Positions 25,401 through 40,400 of a stretch of 64,000 nt of DNA are shown piece after piece. This stretch comes from Megalonaias nervosa (taxonomy: Eukaryota; Mollusca; Bivalvia; Unionida; Unionidae): assembly GCA_016617855.1 (NCBI GenBank), contig JAECUM010001105.1, positions 1-64,000 on the forward strand, in the 5' to 3' direction. The translations under genes were made by a program, and so were the position numbers. The stretch's first letter is position 1, and each line of letters begins with the position of its first letter. A model generated the notes under the pieces. The model was not told the origin of the DNA, did no database searches, and saw only the letters and a program-made list of their open reading frames with translations.

Positions 25401-28400
25401 ATTCTAGAAGAAAATCATTACTAAGGCATGAGGAATTAAATTTTCAGCTTTGAAGGCTTGTAACATGGGAGGCTGACATTCCATTATTATAATTAAAACT
25501 GCCTTTCAAGATAATCTTCATAGAATTTTGTTTTGATTAAATTTAAATTTGTTCCTATCTTATAGTTCTGATGAGTTATTTCTGTGGAATGGAACCAGAA
25601 TAAGCAAATGACTTTTTAAAAGTATTTTTTGTTCTGCAATAATCATCTGTAATTGATCTTAACATAAGTTCTTGGTACTGTTCTTTTAACTTAACTTGAA
25701 ACATACAATGCAAATATTGTGGACAAAGCTCATTCTTTGCATCAAAGATTAAAATCGATTTTTGGTATGTCATTTCAATTTCAAGAACAGAATTTAGGAT
25801 TGTGTATCAAATGGTAAATTTTTGATAATTCTTGCCACCCTTTTTTGAAGTTTGTGGATCGTTTCAGTATTATTAATTTCCTAAATTGTGCAGAAGTCCA
25901 AACATGGAATAATGAATGCATTGTAAAATAATTCTCCAATAGTTGAGTGGTAGGTACTATTTTATCCTCAGTAAAAGAAAAATATGTGAGTTTACTAAAA
26001 CATAAATGTTTCTCATGTGCTGACTGTGTTTATTAGATATTTTTGTTTCATGTTTGCATGGTTTGCTGGTACTTTTAATACAGTATCGGATACATCATAC
26101 CAAGGAAATGGGACACACCAAAGTGGCCAACCTGGACGAATTACAAACATGAAACCCTTGGATTACAAGTTGAATGTTTTACAAACTGAGCTACCATGGT
26201 TCGCTGTGTTTATTAGTACAAAACAGCATGATTATTGCCATCTGCTAATGATATAGAAATGGTGACATTTAAAACTGCTGTTGGGGCCCAGAGTGGCAGA
26301 GTGGTCTAAAGCGCTCACCATTCTGGATCTCTGCCTTCTCACCTCTGTCTGCATGGGTTCGAGTCTCAGGCTCGGCTAACATGGGTACATGAGAAACCTT
26401 GCCAGTAGCTTCTCATGGGTCAGTGGTTTTCTGGAGTTCTTCCTCCACCAGTTATACTGGCTGCCATGTATAGCCTATCTTGTGCTGAAAAATGGCGTTA
26501 AACCCTACAACAACAACAACAACAACAATAAAACTGCTGTCTTGATGAACCAAATGTGTTTGGTTACATTTGTTTATGATGCAGTTCTTTCCTTGAATGT
26601 GTAGCTAGTTTGTGATTGCTTGTAGTGGATACACCATTTGATGCAGAGAGGGAGGCAACTCATACATATAATTTGATGCAGAGAGGGAGACAATTCATAC
26701 ACATAGTTCGATACCGAAAGGGAGGCATTTCAAACTTGACTGGTGCATTTTTTTTTAATGCTGCATCTCAACTCGATTTTTATTAAAAGTCAGTCAGAAA
26801 TTTATGAACTTCATGTGACATCTTAGGATCAAACAGCCATTCATATTTAGATTTTAATTCTCGTGTATTAATAAAAGTTTTGAGCACTGCTCCTATCTCA
26901 CCCCAACTGTCAGTGTTAACCAGAAATTGTTTCCCTATCTTGTGCCATCGCTTATGAAAGGTGAGCTGACACAAATATGATTTTTAAATAAACACCATGA
27001 AAATAAATCAACTCACAGTATAGATTGCTCCCTCTAAATTGTAAAGAAAATAATACATTAGTGAAAATATGCAAATGTTATCTCTGTTTTTGCTAAATAT
27101 AATATCAGTCACAATAAATAGAAATTCTGGCAAATTGACTCCCCTTTGAATGGAAAGCCATTGCTGTCACTTTCCAGTGGTAAAGTGGTGCTGGCATCAA
27201 CAATGTTATAATCCTGTCCTACAAGAACACTGAAGATTAACTAATGCTGATAATTTTCTGTGATAAGTGATAATTATAGTACATGCTCTGGTTAAAGCGT
27301 TTTTCCAAGAATGAGTGAAATTAATATAAAAAAACATATTCTGAAACTGTGAAATAAAAATCACTTTCCAGTGGTAAATGTCATGAATATAGTAACAGGT
27401 AAAATTAATATGATAGAAATAATATTTGGCCAGGTGTTACATACCTTATGAGCACCAAGGCTCAAGGGTCATAAAAATGATGGAGAGAAAGAGGTGTCTG
27501 AACATCTCTACATACTCGGCACATTGTAGAGTCCATCCACAGTGAAGTCCACTCATTACAGATTCAGTCCATATATCTTCCACATCAGTTCAACAGTATT
27601 TATTTGCTGTATTCAGAAGTTGGTATCTTATTACGGTCAGCAGGAAGTTTGTACCCCAGAGCTCAGACCAGTAGGTGTTGTTTGGTTTCTAATGATACTT
27701 TCAACACATTATTAGCTACTGGTAGATGAAATAGGAACTAAGTGTCTTTCCCAAGGGCACATTCAGTCAGTAAACTTGGGGCTGTCCTGGAGAGGTCTCA
27801 AACCCTTGACCCTTGTTGCAACTGTCTGAAAAAGTGACTTTAGTCAATTTTGGTTGGGGGATGGGGCTGAGGAGTCACCTTCTTAAAAGTGATTTATATC
27901 TGTTGAATTGGATCATCTATATCGGTAGTCATACAGTGTAAGACAAACATCCATACTTCCTGATATTTATTGCATGTGTATCACAACATAAAAAAATATC
28001 AGGATGGATGTCTTACATTGTATGATTAGGAAAAATATATCAGGATGGATGTCTTACATTGTACCACTAGGACCATCCAGTAAAACATATCCTTTATTAC
28101 ATATCAATATTTCTCATTGATTGGAGATTGGGTTTTCGAAAGGTCGGCCAACCATCCCTGTTTTCTGTTGCCAAACCTAGCACTCCCCACTCCCTAGTTA
28201 AAAAATAAAGATAAATTTTTTTTTCCCGAAATTGATTTCTGCTTCTAATTGAGCTGATTAATCTACCCTAATTTTAAATCCAGTGCGGCAGGAAACATGC
28301 TTTTTTTGCCTTATCTCTGTTTTTACACCTGAGTGAATATCCCCTAGGGTGCTGTTATGCACCATGTTCATAGCTGGGACCCATGTGGCACACAGAAACC

Positions 28401-31400
28401 ATCTTATCAGTGATCTGGTAACTGGTCCCATATAATCTGTAGCAGTGAACAAAATGGAGTAGCTTGGCCTATTATATAATGGCCATATGTTTTATTGTCT
28501 TGCATGGTAGGATGGTTTGATGAGATTGAATATGAGTAGGTTATAACAGATCTTGATCATTGTACTCCAAAAAACAAAATATTGAAATATCTGCATAAGT
28601 AGTAGGTATCACAATACTAATTGTCTTTCCAGTCACAACAGATATATTTTGAGTTATCCAGTCACAAGATATATTTTGAGTTATCCAGTCATGACAGATA
28701 TATTTTGAGTTATCCAGTCACAACTGATATATTTTGAGTTATCCAGTCACAACAGATATATTTTGAGTTATCCAGTCATAACTGATATATTTTGAGTTAT
28801 CCAGTAACAACAGATATATTTTGAGTTATCCAGTCGCAACAGATACATTTTGAGTTTTCCAGTCATAACAGATTTATTTTGAGTTATCCAGTCACAACAG
28901 ATATATTTCAAGTTTTCCAATCACAACAGATATATTTTGAGTTATCCAGTCACAACAGATATATTTTGAGTTTTCCAGTCACAACAGTTATATTTTTCCA
29001 GTCACAAAAGGTGAATTTTCAATGGTGTATATCACATTTTTACAAAAATCGTAAAAATGCAAAACATGATATGAATTAATATTATCTAATGTAGACTTAA
29101 CTTTTTTAAAGCCTGTCAGAAAGTACAGCTTTTACATAATGAACCAGTCACAGCTGCTCTGTTGTTTATTCCTGAATACAGTGTTCTCTCTATCTTAAGC
29201 ATTGACCCCTGGACATGTGCAATTGGTACTGTTGTACTGATAGCCAACATTAAATTTTTTCATTAATTTGTAATATTGTGATTAGCTGTAGACTGTACAA
29301 GTAACAACTATACATTGTCTAACTTTTCAAAAACAGTTTCATGAGAGACTTAGCTATGTGTATGTGTGTGTGATTTGGATTTTTAATGTAGCTTTAACAA
29401 TTTTAGTCATATTACTACAATGTCTGCAGTGTGGCAGTTTATGGTGGTGTCTAGCAATGGAGCATCATGCTACAGACATGTAGCATCATGTCCAACCCAT
29501 TCACATTATCTTGACACCAGGCTGACCAGTCCTAACACTAACCTCTTAATGCTGAGTGCCAAGCAAGGCAGCTGCTGGTACCAATTTTATAAGTCATTGG
29601 TATGACTTGGCCGGGGTTTGAGCCCACAACCTACCGCATCTGAGGTGGATGCTCTAACCACTTAGACCACCAGAGCAGTGCTATTTGGCTATGTCCTGTA
29701 TTAATGTCTTTGTAAAGTCATTGAGCTTTTTCAACTGTTGTTCGCATACTTGTTTTGAATGAAAGGAAATGTTGTAACTAGGAGTTGTATTTTAATCTTA
29801 TCAGCACTTATTGAACTTCACGTGGGTGTTATGGGATAAATCATTATGTCATATATGTAATAACCAGGTTAAAGGTTAATGTACTAATCAGTATGTGCCT
29901 CACAAAAGGAGATTTCATCTATAATATTGGACTGTATAATTATTTACTAGCTACATAACTTAACATGTGAGACAGATGGACATGACCCAGTCTTAATATA
30001 AAGTATAAGCTTTCAACACTTTACACTGACTGCAGTTTCATGAGGTCTCTAACCCCATGTCATTGCACAAAGGTCAGTCTACCCCATCCCTCTGTAACAC
30101 AAATAGAAAGCTTCCATCCTTTACACAGATAACAAAATTAATGCAGTAAGCCAGTCTGTCACTAGACAGTAGATTACAGCTTTTAATCACTTATTTTGTA
30201 TTTGGACAAATTTGATGAGGTGTATTTCTTATTCATTTTTGTCGAATTTAATATTTAGGCCTTTTTTGGCTGAAATTTGGCCTCATTTCCAATGCCAAAA
30301 ATGGCTTTTTTTCCCCATCCAGCGTTGGTGAGTTTCCAGTGAGAGGTCACCTTGTCTGCAGCAGTTACATATTTTCATATACTGTTATTAAAGAATTAAC
30401 AAGATTTCTGCATATAAATAAAAATCTAATTTTCTGTTCATGAACTCATAGATTAAGTTTCGAATAATTTTAAAAATTTGAAGATAGAGAATTGATCTTA
30501 ACAGAAAGCATTGAGACATTTTTGCGATGAAGTTTTAAGCTAACTTTTTTCCTTCGACCGCTCCGATGGCCTAGTGGTTAGAGCGTCCGCCATGGATGCG
30601 GGAGGTCGTGGGTTTGACCCCTGGTCGAGTCATACCAAAGACTTATAAAAATGGTACTAACAGCTGCCTCGCTTGGCGCTCAGCATTAAGAGGTTAGTGT
30701 TAGGACTGGTCGGCCTGGTGTCAGGATAATGTGACTGGGTGGGACATCATGCTACATGTCTGCGGCATGATGCCCCAGTGCTAAACATCACTATAAACTG
30801 CTACATTGCAGACATCGTAGCGATATGACTGAAAAATTGTTAAAGCTACGTTAAAAATCATAATCACATAATCACATCACCTATTTTCCAAAGTGATAGA
30901 AATGATACTGAATCATCAAATACTAAGTATTCTATACTATATGTAAGGTAAGAAATTTTAACTCCATGTTTGTGGCATATTATTCTCCTTACCAAGTATA
31001 GATGTATTTCAACAAACTGTTTGGTATTCATCTTGCTGTAATTAGTAACAAAGAATAGATCCACTGTCCTTCAAGCAGACTTTAGTTTGATTACAATCTA
31101 ATTGGTTTAATTGAATAATTAATTACAATTACACTGTATTTATAATTGTAATTGAACATAATTGTAATCGTAATTGAACTTCACTAATACGATGTAATTG
31201 TATTTTAATTGAAGGTCTATATTTAAGTAATTGCTCACTTACAAGTCAGTTACAAATGCAAAGATGTGGGTTTTTAAAAAATTCCTAACAAATTTTAAAA
31301 ATTGCAAAAATATACATATTTATCTTAACTGCCAGGTGTTAGGCTTATAAATTATGTCAAGCATAATCATTTTCATGTTAATATATTTGTTTCCTTATAA

Positions 31401-34400
31401 TGTTTTTGTATAAAAATGCAAAAATACTCAAACCAGAATTATTAGTTTTTTGTAGTCTCATTATGGAGAAAAAGTAATGTGTTTGTGATTGACAAAAATA
31501 ATTGTAATTGTAATTGAACAGTTATAACTTCAAGTTTGACATCTGCAAGTACATTGTAATTGTAATTGACGAAAGTAATTGAACCCAAGTCTATCTTTAA
31601 GGCCATGTTTATGTCAAGGGAGACAACTCAAATTTAAGTAATGATCATACCTATGTTAGTTATCTCCCCTGGATATGTTCCACTTGTGCATTAAAAACAA
31701 TGTAAATTACATATATAAAAAGTTCCATGTGACATATTGAAATAATGAAATTTAGAATATATAACTTAGATTGGTAAAGTCACTAATCATTGGATAGAAG
31801 ATCAGCATTAATTTTTAGCCCAGCATATTTAGAGTTATGTTGTTATATCTAAACTTGTGTTATAATACAAGTCATGCAGATCATGTTCAGTACCAACTAT
31901 TTTAGTAATGGGTTGTCATTTTTTAGAATTTGATTACACATACCTTTCAGTGACAAATATTCACTTCGTTTGGTTTCTCATAACATTCATATTCCTATGT
32001 ATGTGTGTGTGATTTGGATTTTTAACGTAGCTTTAACAATTTTTCAGTCATATCACTACGATGCCTGCATTGTGGCAGTTTATAGTGATGTCTAGCACTG
32101 GGGCATGATGTCCCACCCAGTCACATTATCCTGACACCAGACCAACCAGTCCTAACATTAACCTCTTAATGCTGAGCACCAAATGGGGCATCTGCTAGTA
32201 CCATTTTTATAAATACTTGGTATGACTCTCCTGGGGTTTGAACCCGTGATCTTCCTCATGGAGGTGGACACTCTAACCATGTAGGCACTGGAGTGGTGGT
32301 CATTATATGTGTGTTCGTCGAGTTGACGAGGACCACTCTAGTCATCCGAGGGTTGGAGGGGCTGGTTCTGTTTTGTACATGCGCAGGTGGCTGATGAGGC
32401 CAATATATATATACAATATATATAATGGGATCATTATATACATGCCCCAAGAAACACATGCAGTAAAAATCAATGTTCAGGTACATATATTTGGATAAGG
32501 TTAAGCTAAAGGTGTGACCTAGTACAAACTGGAATGAATGTTTTGTGCTGTGATGTCACAATGAAAGCTCCATGTGTTGAAAAAAGTTTGTACTACCTGG
32601 TTATTTGTTATGTCTGGTTTAGTTTAGGACCATCATTTTTTTCTTATGCCTCTCTGCCCCTGTGGGAGTATAGGACCTTGAGTATGCTACACCATCAGAC
32701 CTGGTTTTGGGATGTCCTCTTCAGTTCATCCCATGTTGTTCTGGTGGTCTTGATGTCTTCTTTGATTGACCTGCACTATAGTCTTCCTTTGTCTACTGAC
32801 CTTTCTCTTTCCTCACGGGTTCCATTCTGGGGCCTGCCCCATTTACTTTTCTTGGTGGATAAGTAACTGGTTTGTGGTTTCCTACAGGTCAGTGTCTCTG
32901 GCCAGTGGACGTTGAGGAGGGTGGCAGAAGCAGCTGTTCACAAAGCACTGCAGTTTGTTAGAGGTTGTCTTAGTAACCATCCAGGTCTCTGAGCAATAAA
33001 GGAGGACAGACTTCACGTTTGTGTTGAATGATAGGACCTTGTTCTTTTTAGAGAGGGATGATGAGCTCTATACCTGTTTCAGGGTGTTAAATGTTTGTGT
33101 GGCTTTCCCAGTACAGTTCTGGATGTCTGGGTCAGTCCCTCCATCAGTCAAGTCACTACTCCCTAGATAGGTCAACTGTTCAACTTCCTCTAGGTCTACT
33201 TAGATGTCTTGTATTTTGCTGTGTTATCACTGATTTTCATTATTTTTTGTTTTCCTGGCATCTGTGAAGTCCAGTCTTTCGTGCTTCTTTTGCCAGACAG
33301 CTGGTCTTGTCTGTATGTGTTTTCCTGGCATCTGTGATGTCCAGTCTTTTGTGCTTCTTTTGCCAGATAGCTGGTCTTGTCTGTATGTCATTACTATGTG
33401 TTTTGTGGGACAGACAGCTGGTCTTGTATGTTTGTGTTTGTTGGACAGGAGGCACACACTATTAGAAAAATCCATGCAAAAGTAATGCAAATAGAAATGG
33501 TATTTTATTTATGTTACTTGAAACCAGTTAAGTTAAAGAAGGGCAAAAAGATAATCTGGGTTGCAAAGACACTAAAGGTAATTTTATGAATGGAGCATTT
33601 TTTTTCCTATTATTATTACTCTATGGTCTTAAAATAAGTAATAATAAAAGAGCAAATATCAACTAGTTTTGTAAAATTTAACAAATAATTTATTACCCTT
33701 GAATACAAAGTGAAAAATTTATAAAGAACTTACAGTAATGTGAATTAAGTCTAGTATAGTCCAAAAAGTTTTATCACCAGTCCAAATGAATAAAGTTATA
33801 AATAAATTCCAGTGGTTTTCTAAATTGTTGATGTGCCTGTAGTGGCCTCTCTCATGGTGATGTGACAATAGTCTTTGATGTGTTACGCATATGTAGTTAA
33901 ATTATTTGTGTGTTAGTTGTAAATTCTCTTTTATTTTATTTTTATTTCATTACTTATTGTCATGATAACTTTATTCACTGGATTTGACTTTTTTTTCGGA
34001 AAATTCAATTTTTTGTTTTGACTTGATAAACACGCAGTCTATTGCTCAGTTATATTTTTAGTTAACCTAGTTCTTGACCTTGGTTCTGATTTTGTAAACA
34101 TTAAGTGAAAATGATTCGTCATTACCAAGGTCATGTTCAGCCCATGTGTTAGTCTGTTGTAAACAGTTTTATTTTGTAAATTTATTTCCAGTGTGGGAAT
34201 CAGATTCTTAGATAGGGCTATTCTAGCCTACATGCAAATTGGCATTTTATTTACTGCGCTGTTCAAGTTAAGTGACCACATGAGCCATCATGTGATCTAA
34301 AATCGTGGGTTAAAACAGACATTTTCTAGTGGATTTGATCAGTCGTAAATATATACCTTCGGGCGCAAGGTATTTGTCTTGTTGTTGCCATTTGAGTTGA

Positions 34401-37400
34401 ATTTCATATTAAAATTAATTTATTCACACTGGAAAATACTCTTCTTCAATGAAATTCTTGGACAAAGACATTTATTAAATTATTCGGAATTCAAAAGCCG
34501 GAATTATATTCTTGGTGACTCAACAAGGAACTGTTGACACATCATCACAAACTGGTTATAGAAGACGTCATCGCCTTCCATATTGGAACTTCATTGAGAT
34601 TTGAACTTGGCTTTAATTAGAACTTTTAGTGATAGGCCTTTTATTTTTAAATTCTAGGATTAATTTTTGGATTATATTCACAAACTAGTCCTATTTCATA
34701 TTTTTACTTTGTTTTCTAGGGAAATAAATTATTTTGTTAAATTGACAAAGCTTGTTGACTTCACTCTTTTCTTTTGTTACTTTTGTACGAGCCTACACAT
34801 AACAGGTGAATCAGAATAATATAATCCAAGATGTCCTTTTTTAAATTCACTATAATAACCAGTTAATGTTATGTCCAAGAATATTATTGATGAGCACTTT
34901 GCATTTCCAGTGAATAAATAATTCCATCCCATATCAAATACTGAACACAACAATAAGACACATTCTGCATTAAGATCTTACAGAACTACTACATAATTTT
35001 TCCAATATTTAAAAAAACTAACACACAAAATAATAACCTGAATGAGGGTCAAAAGATCATTTCTAGAACAATCCAAGTTTTAATAAGGTCTGTTACTAAA
35101 ATCATACTAAAGAACATGATGAAAATAAGATAATGATCTTAATATTTAAACTACACTCACAGAGAAATATAAACTAGTTGTTTACAGAATAAAAGAAGAT
35201 CAAATTAGTAACCAACAAGAATTAATGGATGGAAATAATAAACAAATAGGATTGATTTATGGATATGTCACATGGATGATCAATGTTTTTGAAATTAAAC
35301 ACAAAAATGAACAGTGTTTAATATGCCACTAAGGATATCAAAGTATATGGATTTACACAAGTAAAAATATGTTATGATTCTGTCACCAAGAGTGATTAAA
35401 GTATGGAATTTGTATAAAATGTTAATAATGTTTCATCCACAAGTTGGATATATACAAATATATATTATTTTCACTCATAGCAATACTAAATACATTGATT
35501 TGATTTTCACTCAGATAATGATACTGAATAATTTAACAATGGAACATATAATTCATGGCATCCAGTTGACAACCGCAATGCGCTTTTGGTCTTACCACTC
35601 TGTCAGTTTATCAAGGAGCCACCATGCATGGCCCACTCCTCTCAGTCTGATTAAAGATCCCTTATTCATTGCAAACTCATTGGTTCTGAAGCTCTGGTCC
35701 CTCACCAGAAGAAAAAAATCTTTCTCCAAAGCCAGTGTTACCACCGACAGAGCAACAGGTTATATGAAACCCCACTGAAGCTTATGAACGCATCCAAGAT
35801 ATGAGCTTTACAGTCAATTCACACCTCCAAATTCATACTTCCAAATTCAACTGACAATATGTCAAGAGCTGTACATGAAACATGATCAATTGAATTGAGT
35901 TATGCCCCCTTTTGACTGCAACTTAAATTTGTGTCTTCTAGACCTATTTCTTCTGTGTTGCCACAAATATTTCTTGTGCACTAATGTTTCATATACTATC
36001 AGTAATTAAAACTTGTAATTAGTTATTGTCTTTTAATTAGCAGTAGATGTGTATGATTTGGATTTTTAACACAGCTTTAACAATTGTTCATCATATTGAT
36101 ACGATATCTGCAGTGTGGCAGTTTATAGTGATGTCTAGCACTGAGGAATCATGTCACAGACATGTGGAATCATGTCCCACCCAGTCACATTATCCTGACA
36201 CCAGAATGACTAGTCCTAACACTATCCTCTTAATGCTGAGTGCTAAGCAAGGCAGTTGCTAGTACCATTTCTTTGGTATGACTCAGCCAGGGTTCCAACA
36301 CACGATTTCCTGCATCTGAGGTGGATGCTCTAACCACTTAAGCCACCGGAGCAGTGCAATTAGTAGATAGAACACAATTGTTTAGATTTTGAAAATAAAA
36401 GGTAGATAATACATCTTATTTTTTCACTTGTTATTATTAATTTGTACACTTAAGAAATTGATAATTAAAAGTGTACAGAGAGTTACTGACAGTACAGTAG
36501 TTTATGGTTTATATATTTTTGTGTATTGTTTAATTTCTTTTCCACATGTTTGTGTTTTTAGCTTCCCTGACCATAAGCCAGGTTAGTTTATGGTATAGCC
36601 CATGCATCCATCATGTGTTGTGCATGAAGAGTACTTTTTAACCTCTTTCTAAAAGCCACTAGACCAGTTTTGACCGTAATTGATACAGAACATCCTGGCA
36701 AGAAGGGCTTTCAAATTAATACATATAATTCTGATCTGCCATCAAGTATGGCCACAGTGACTAAACATTTAAATAATTTCTCAAAACCACTGAAAAGAAT
36801 TTGATCAAATTTGTCAGAAGAAACAGTGTGACAGGAAGTCCTTTTAAGTTTGTGCTAATGATGCCAATCTGTATTCAAATGTGGTCTGCAGCAGATTGAT
36901 AAAAAGGCCATTGTTACTATAAAAAAACAAATTTTAGGTAGTTTCTCCATGACTGTTGAAGATTATTTGACTAATCTCGACCGTTCATTTTTGTACAATT
37001 TATGTAAATGGAGTATCAGAGATGGCCACAATTACTAAAAATAGAAAAACATTTAAAGACTAATTAAAAACTGCAGAGCAGAATTTGGATGGAATGCAAC
37101 TTGGGATGAAGACCTTTCATATTTTCACAAATGATGCAGATCTGCTACCAGAGAGATTCACCAGTAATATAAATGAATAAAAACTTCTTCTCCAAGACTG
37201 TTAACTAGAATTTAACAAAATTTACAGAAAACATCCTGGCATGAAGACCTTTCAAATTTATACAAGTTGAGCTGATCCACCACTGTTACTAAAAATAGAA
37301 AATGTTTGAAACTTACCAAAAATCATTCTGGAGAACTTGACCAAATTTTAACCAAAAACATCCTGGCATTGAGGGCTTTCAGGTTTGTGCAACTAATGCT

Positions 37401-40400
37401 TAACTGCCGCCATATATGGCCACCATTACACAAATAGGAAGAACTGTAAACATATTTTTCTGAAAAAGTGAACAACAGAATTTGGCAAAGTTTGACAAAG
37501 TATGCTGGCATAGAGGTCTTTATTTTGTATGCAAATTTTTATGCCAATCTACATTTAAGTTGGTACTAATGTTAGTAACCCTATGTCAAGGCTACGACAT
37601 TTAAATATGGCCACTGTTGCTAAAAATGGAGAAACCTTTACCAGACACCTGAAGAAAAATTACTCTGCACAATTTGACCAAACTTTGTTGAAGGCATCCT
37701 GGCATAATAGGCTGTCAAATGATTCCAATCCATCCCTCAGATATAAAATATTTGCGCCACATTATTTCAGAAAACTGCAAAACAAATTGATGAACTTTGA
37801 CACAAGGTGCTTTGGCCTTTCAGACATGATGTGGAAGTGCCATCAAACATGAATGAATATACAGAAAACAAGAGAAACCATGAAATAGTTGTTTTCATAA
37901 TGTACGCAATCAGCAGCATCAAAAGACATTTCGAAAGAAAGCATCCTGTATTTTTTGACTGACAGTTTTTGCATTGGGCTATTTGGCGGATGTCAACCTA
38001 TTGAATGATCTCAGACCCAGGGGACCTGATGTTTGGTCATTGTCAACCCCTACATAGTGTTCATTTACCCAGTATTCACTTGTCTTATTGTTATCCAATT
38101 TCAGATGATGTAGATGCTCAGGTAAATGTGCACTGGGAAGGAGATGCAATGATGGCCAATATCATAACCAAGGATGATATCTACATTATAGAGGTAAGTA
38201 ATACTTACAGTATTGTGAATTAAATCCCAAATAATCAATCCTAAACATCCTATCACAAGTCCAAAAATATAGAATGTTCTGAATGAATTCCAATAGTCTT
38301 GAATGTCCTGATGTAACACACTGATGCAATCCAGAATGTTTTTGAATGAGTTAAAAAAAAAAAAAAAAGTCAATCAGCACTTTAGGAATTCTGAGGAATA
38401 TTTTAAATAAATAATTCCTCCCAAATTATATTTGAACACAACTGCAAACACTGATCAAGGATTCCCACAGACTGTTAGAAATCTTATTTATGCACATGAC
38501 CTAGATAAGAATCAGTCTAATAAAAATTCTACTCTAATTGTAAACAAGACTGAGCCTGGAATAAACTCAAATGCTATATAAACATCATATTTACAACTTA
38601 CAATCATGAACAAAAGTTAAGCTATGTAAATATTCTATTTATGAATGACCATTATCTTTAAATACAACCTACAATCATGGGCAAAAGTTAAGCACACAAT
38701 ATAGATAAACATAACACTTGAAACTTTGCCTTTCGTTGTGTGAGAATTTTGCTTCCTGTCTTCGGAATGACTTTACGGATTCAAATAAAATTTGTATGAA
38801 GCTTTACATAAAGGTGACCTTGATAGAATTCAGCTTTCACCATTTTCTAACAAACTTTGATTTAATTACCAACCCTGTTTGAAACTTTGCCTTTCAGTTT
38901 AATTGATGTCGTATTGCAGGGTTCCCATGTGTCAAGAAAATGTCGGGGAATTTTCATTTTTCTGGAAATGTGGGATTCAAGATAGGAAAAATTTGAAATT
39001 TTGATAGAAAGTTTATGAAGAGTTAGACAGCTCAATAAGGAATGTTTACTATGGACTTTTTTCAATGTATCTATTTCATACACCCTCAATATCTTCAACC
39101 CTACTTCAAATGCTTATGAAACTTTGCCTGTGGGAGGCTTCAAACAAAACCATGTCACTGTAGCCTAATTTTCATACTGGAGTGATCTTTGTATTTTTCT
39201 TTTCATTCGTCCTTAATGTCTTGGACCCTATTTATGCTACAAGTACATATGGAAATTGACACATTGATGCCTCTCAAGGAGATAAGCTAAAACATGCAAA
39301 AAATAGGTCATTATGGCAATATTTTCATGTTTGGGGTACAATGGTATTTTTCTTGATAACAGTCTGAATATTTTTGGCTACTCTAAAGGAACTCCATTTA
39401 TCTTTCATACCAATGCTGCACCATAACAAGAATAAGAAAAGAGAATTCTTGTTCAAGAGGATATTGTTATTTTAAATTATTATGAACATCTGAATGCATT
39501 TAAGCATCCAATGAGGATTTCAAAATTCACTCTGTCATTGTGGGTACATGAGAAAGCTTGCCAGTAGCTTCTCGTGGGTCAGTGGTTCTTTCCTGGGTTT
39601 TTGTGGGTTCTTCCTCCACCATTTATACTGGCCGCCATGTTTAGCCTATCTTGTGCTGAAAAATAGTGTTAATCCACTATAACAACAACAACAACAACAA
39701 CACTCATTGAACATAACAAAATAATTAGCATATTCATTTGTATGAATGTTTTTTAAATTCACACTTAAATATTTAAACTAATTTAAATGAAGCATACCTT
39801 TTCATACAGCTAGCAGTTTTCAAATAAAACGGTTGATTTAAAGGTGATATGGAAGGTGCAGGTCAACTTTAACAACAGTCAGTTCATTTGGTTTTATATC
39901 TTTAACTATGGAGATTGGGTTTGCATGTGTGCTGGTAAATCTAATCATCTGTTCGTAACATTTTTATTTTAGTATAAAAATAAATTTTAAATGCTGTTGA
40001 TTCATTTATATTTGTGGTTTAACAGGTAGTTGGATTAATACATATGCTTATGGGTTGGGATATGGGTGTTTACAGGTAGTTGGATTAATACATAGGCTTA
40101 TGGATTGGGATATGGGTGTTTACAGGTAGTTGAATTCATACATAGGCTTATGGATTGGGATATTTTTAATATAATATTTAATATTTTGCTGTGTTTACAG
40201 CAAAATATTATGGTTAGTTGGGTCTTCAGATAACTTTGGAATTCATGAAAAATGTAACCCACTAAAAATAAGAAAATTAAGAATAAAATGGGAGTATCAA
40301 TTTCCAATATTTAATAATATTTATCTATGAGGGTAGCATTTTAGAAGTTAAGATGAGTTGAATGACAAGTCTTAAGTCAGATGATTTCATTCTTTGTTAT

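Larger units (their letters stand above)
23139..38104 (+). other. Intron 3 of the ADAM17-like gene
   Basis: 15 kb, phase 1, the most repeat-loaded intron. It contains a 12-base poly-G run at 23276-23287, six or more SINEs, a 29-bp array, a MITE, a reversed LINE piece, nested LTRs and a degenerate repeat block. Unique-looking stretches: 23300-24230, 24540-26010, 26760-27400 and 29700-30540. The part 27414-27840 is probably a dispersed repeat (AAGTGTCTTTCCCAAGGGCA) that I could not classify. Confidence 0.7.

Noticed and set aside
30558..30640. tRNA gene (box A and box B present)
   Set aside because: Heads of SINE-A; the same applies to 21137, 56971, 26283 and 57905. Each continues into the SINE body and I could not fold a complete cloverleaf.
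33227..33490. Minus-strand frames with KHTDKTSCL-type repeats
   Set aside because: Arise from the 70-bp tandem duplication next to a LINE fragment.
35374..35778. 134-codon frame
   Set aside because: No motif on either strand, no splice signals, and AT-rich composition; likely chance.
37583..37852. 89-codon frame MSRLRHLNMATVAKNG
   Set aside because: Lies in the degenerate ~130-bp repeat block.
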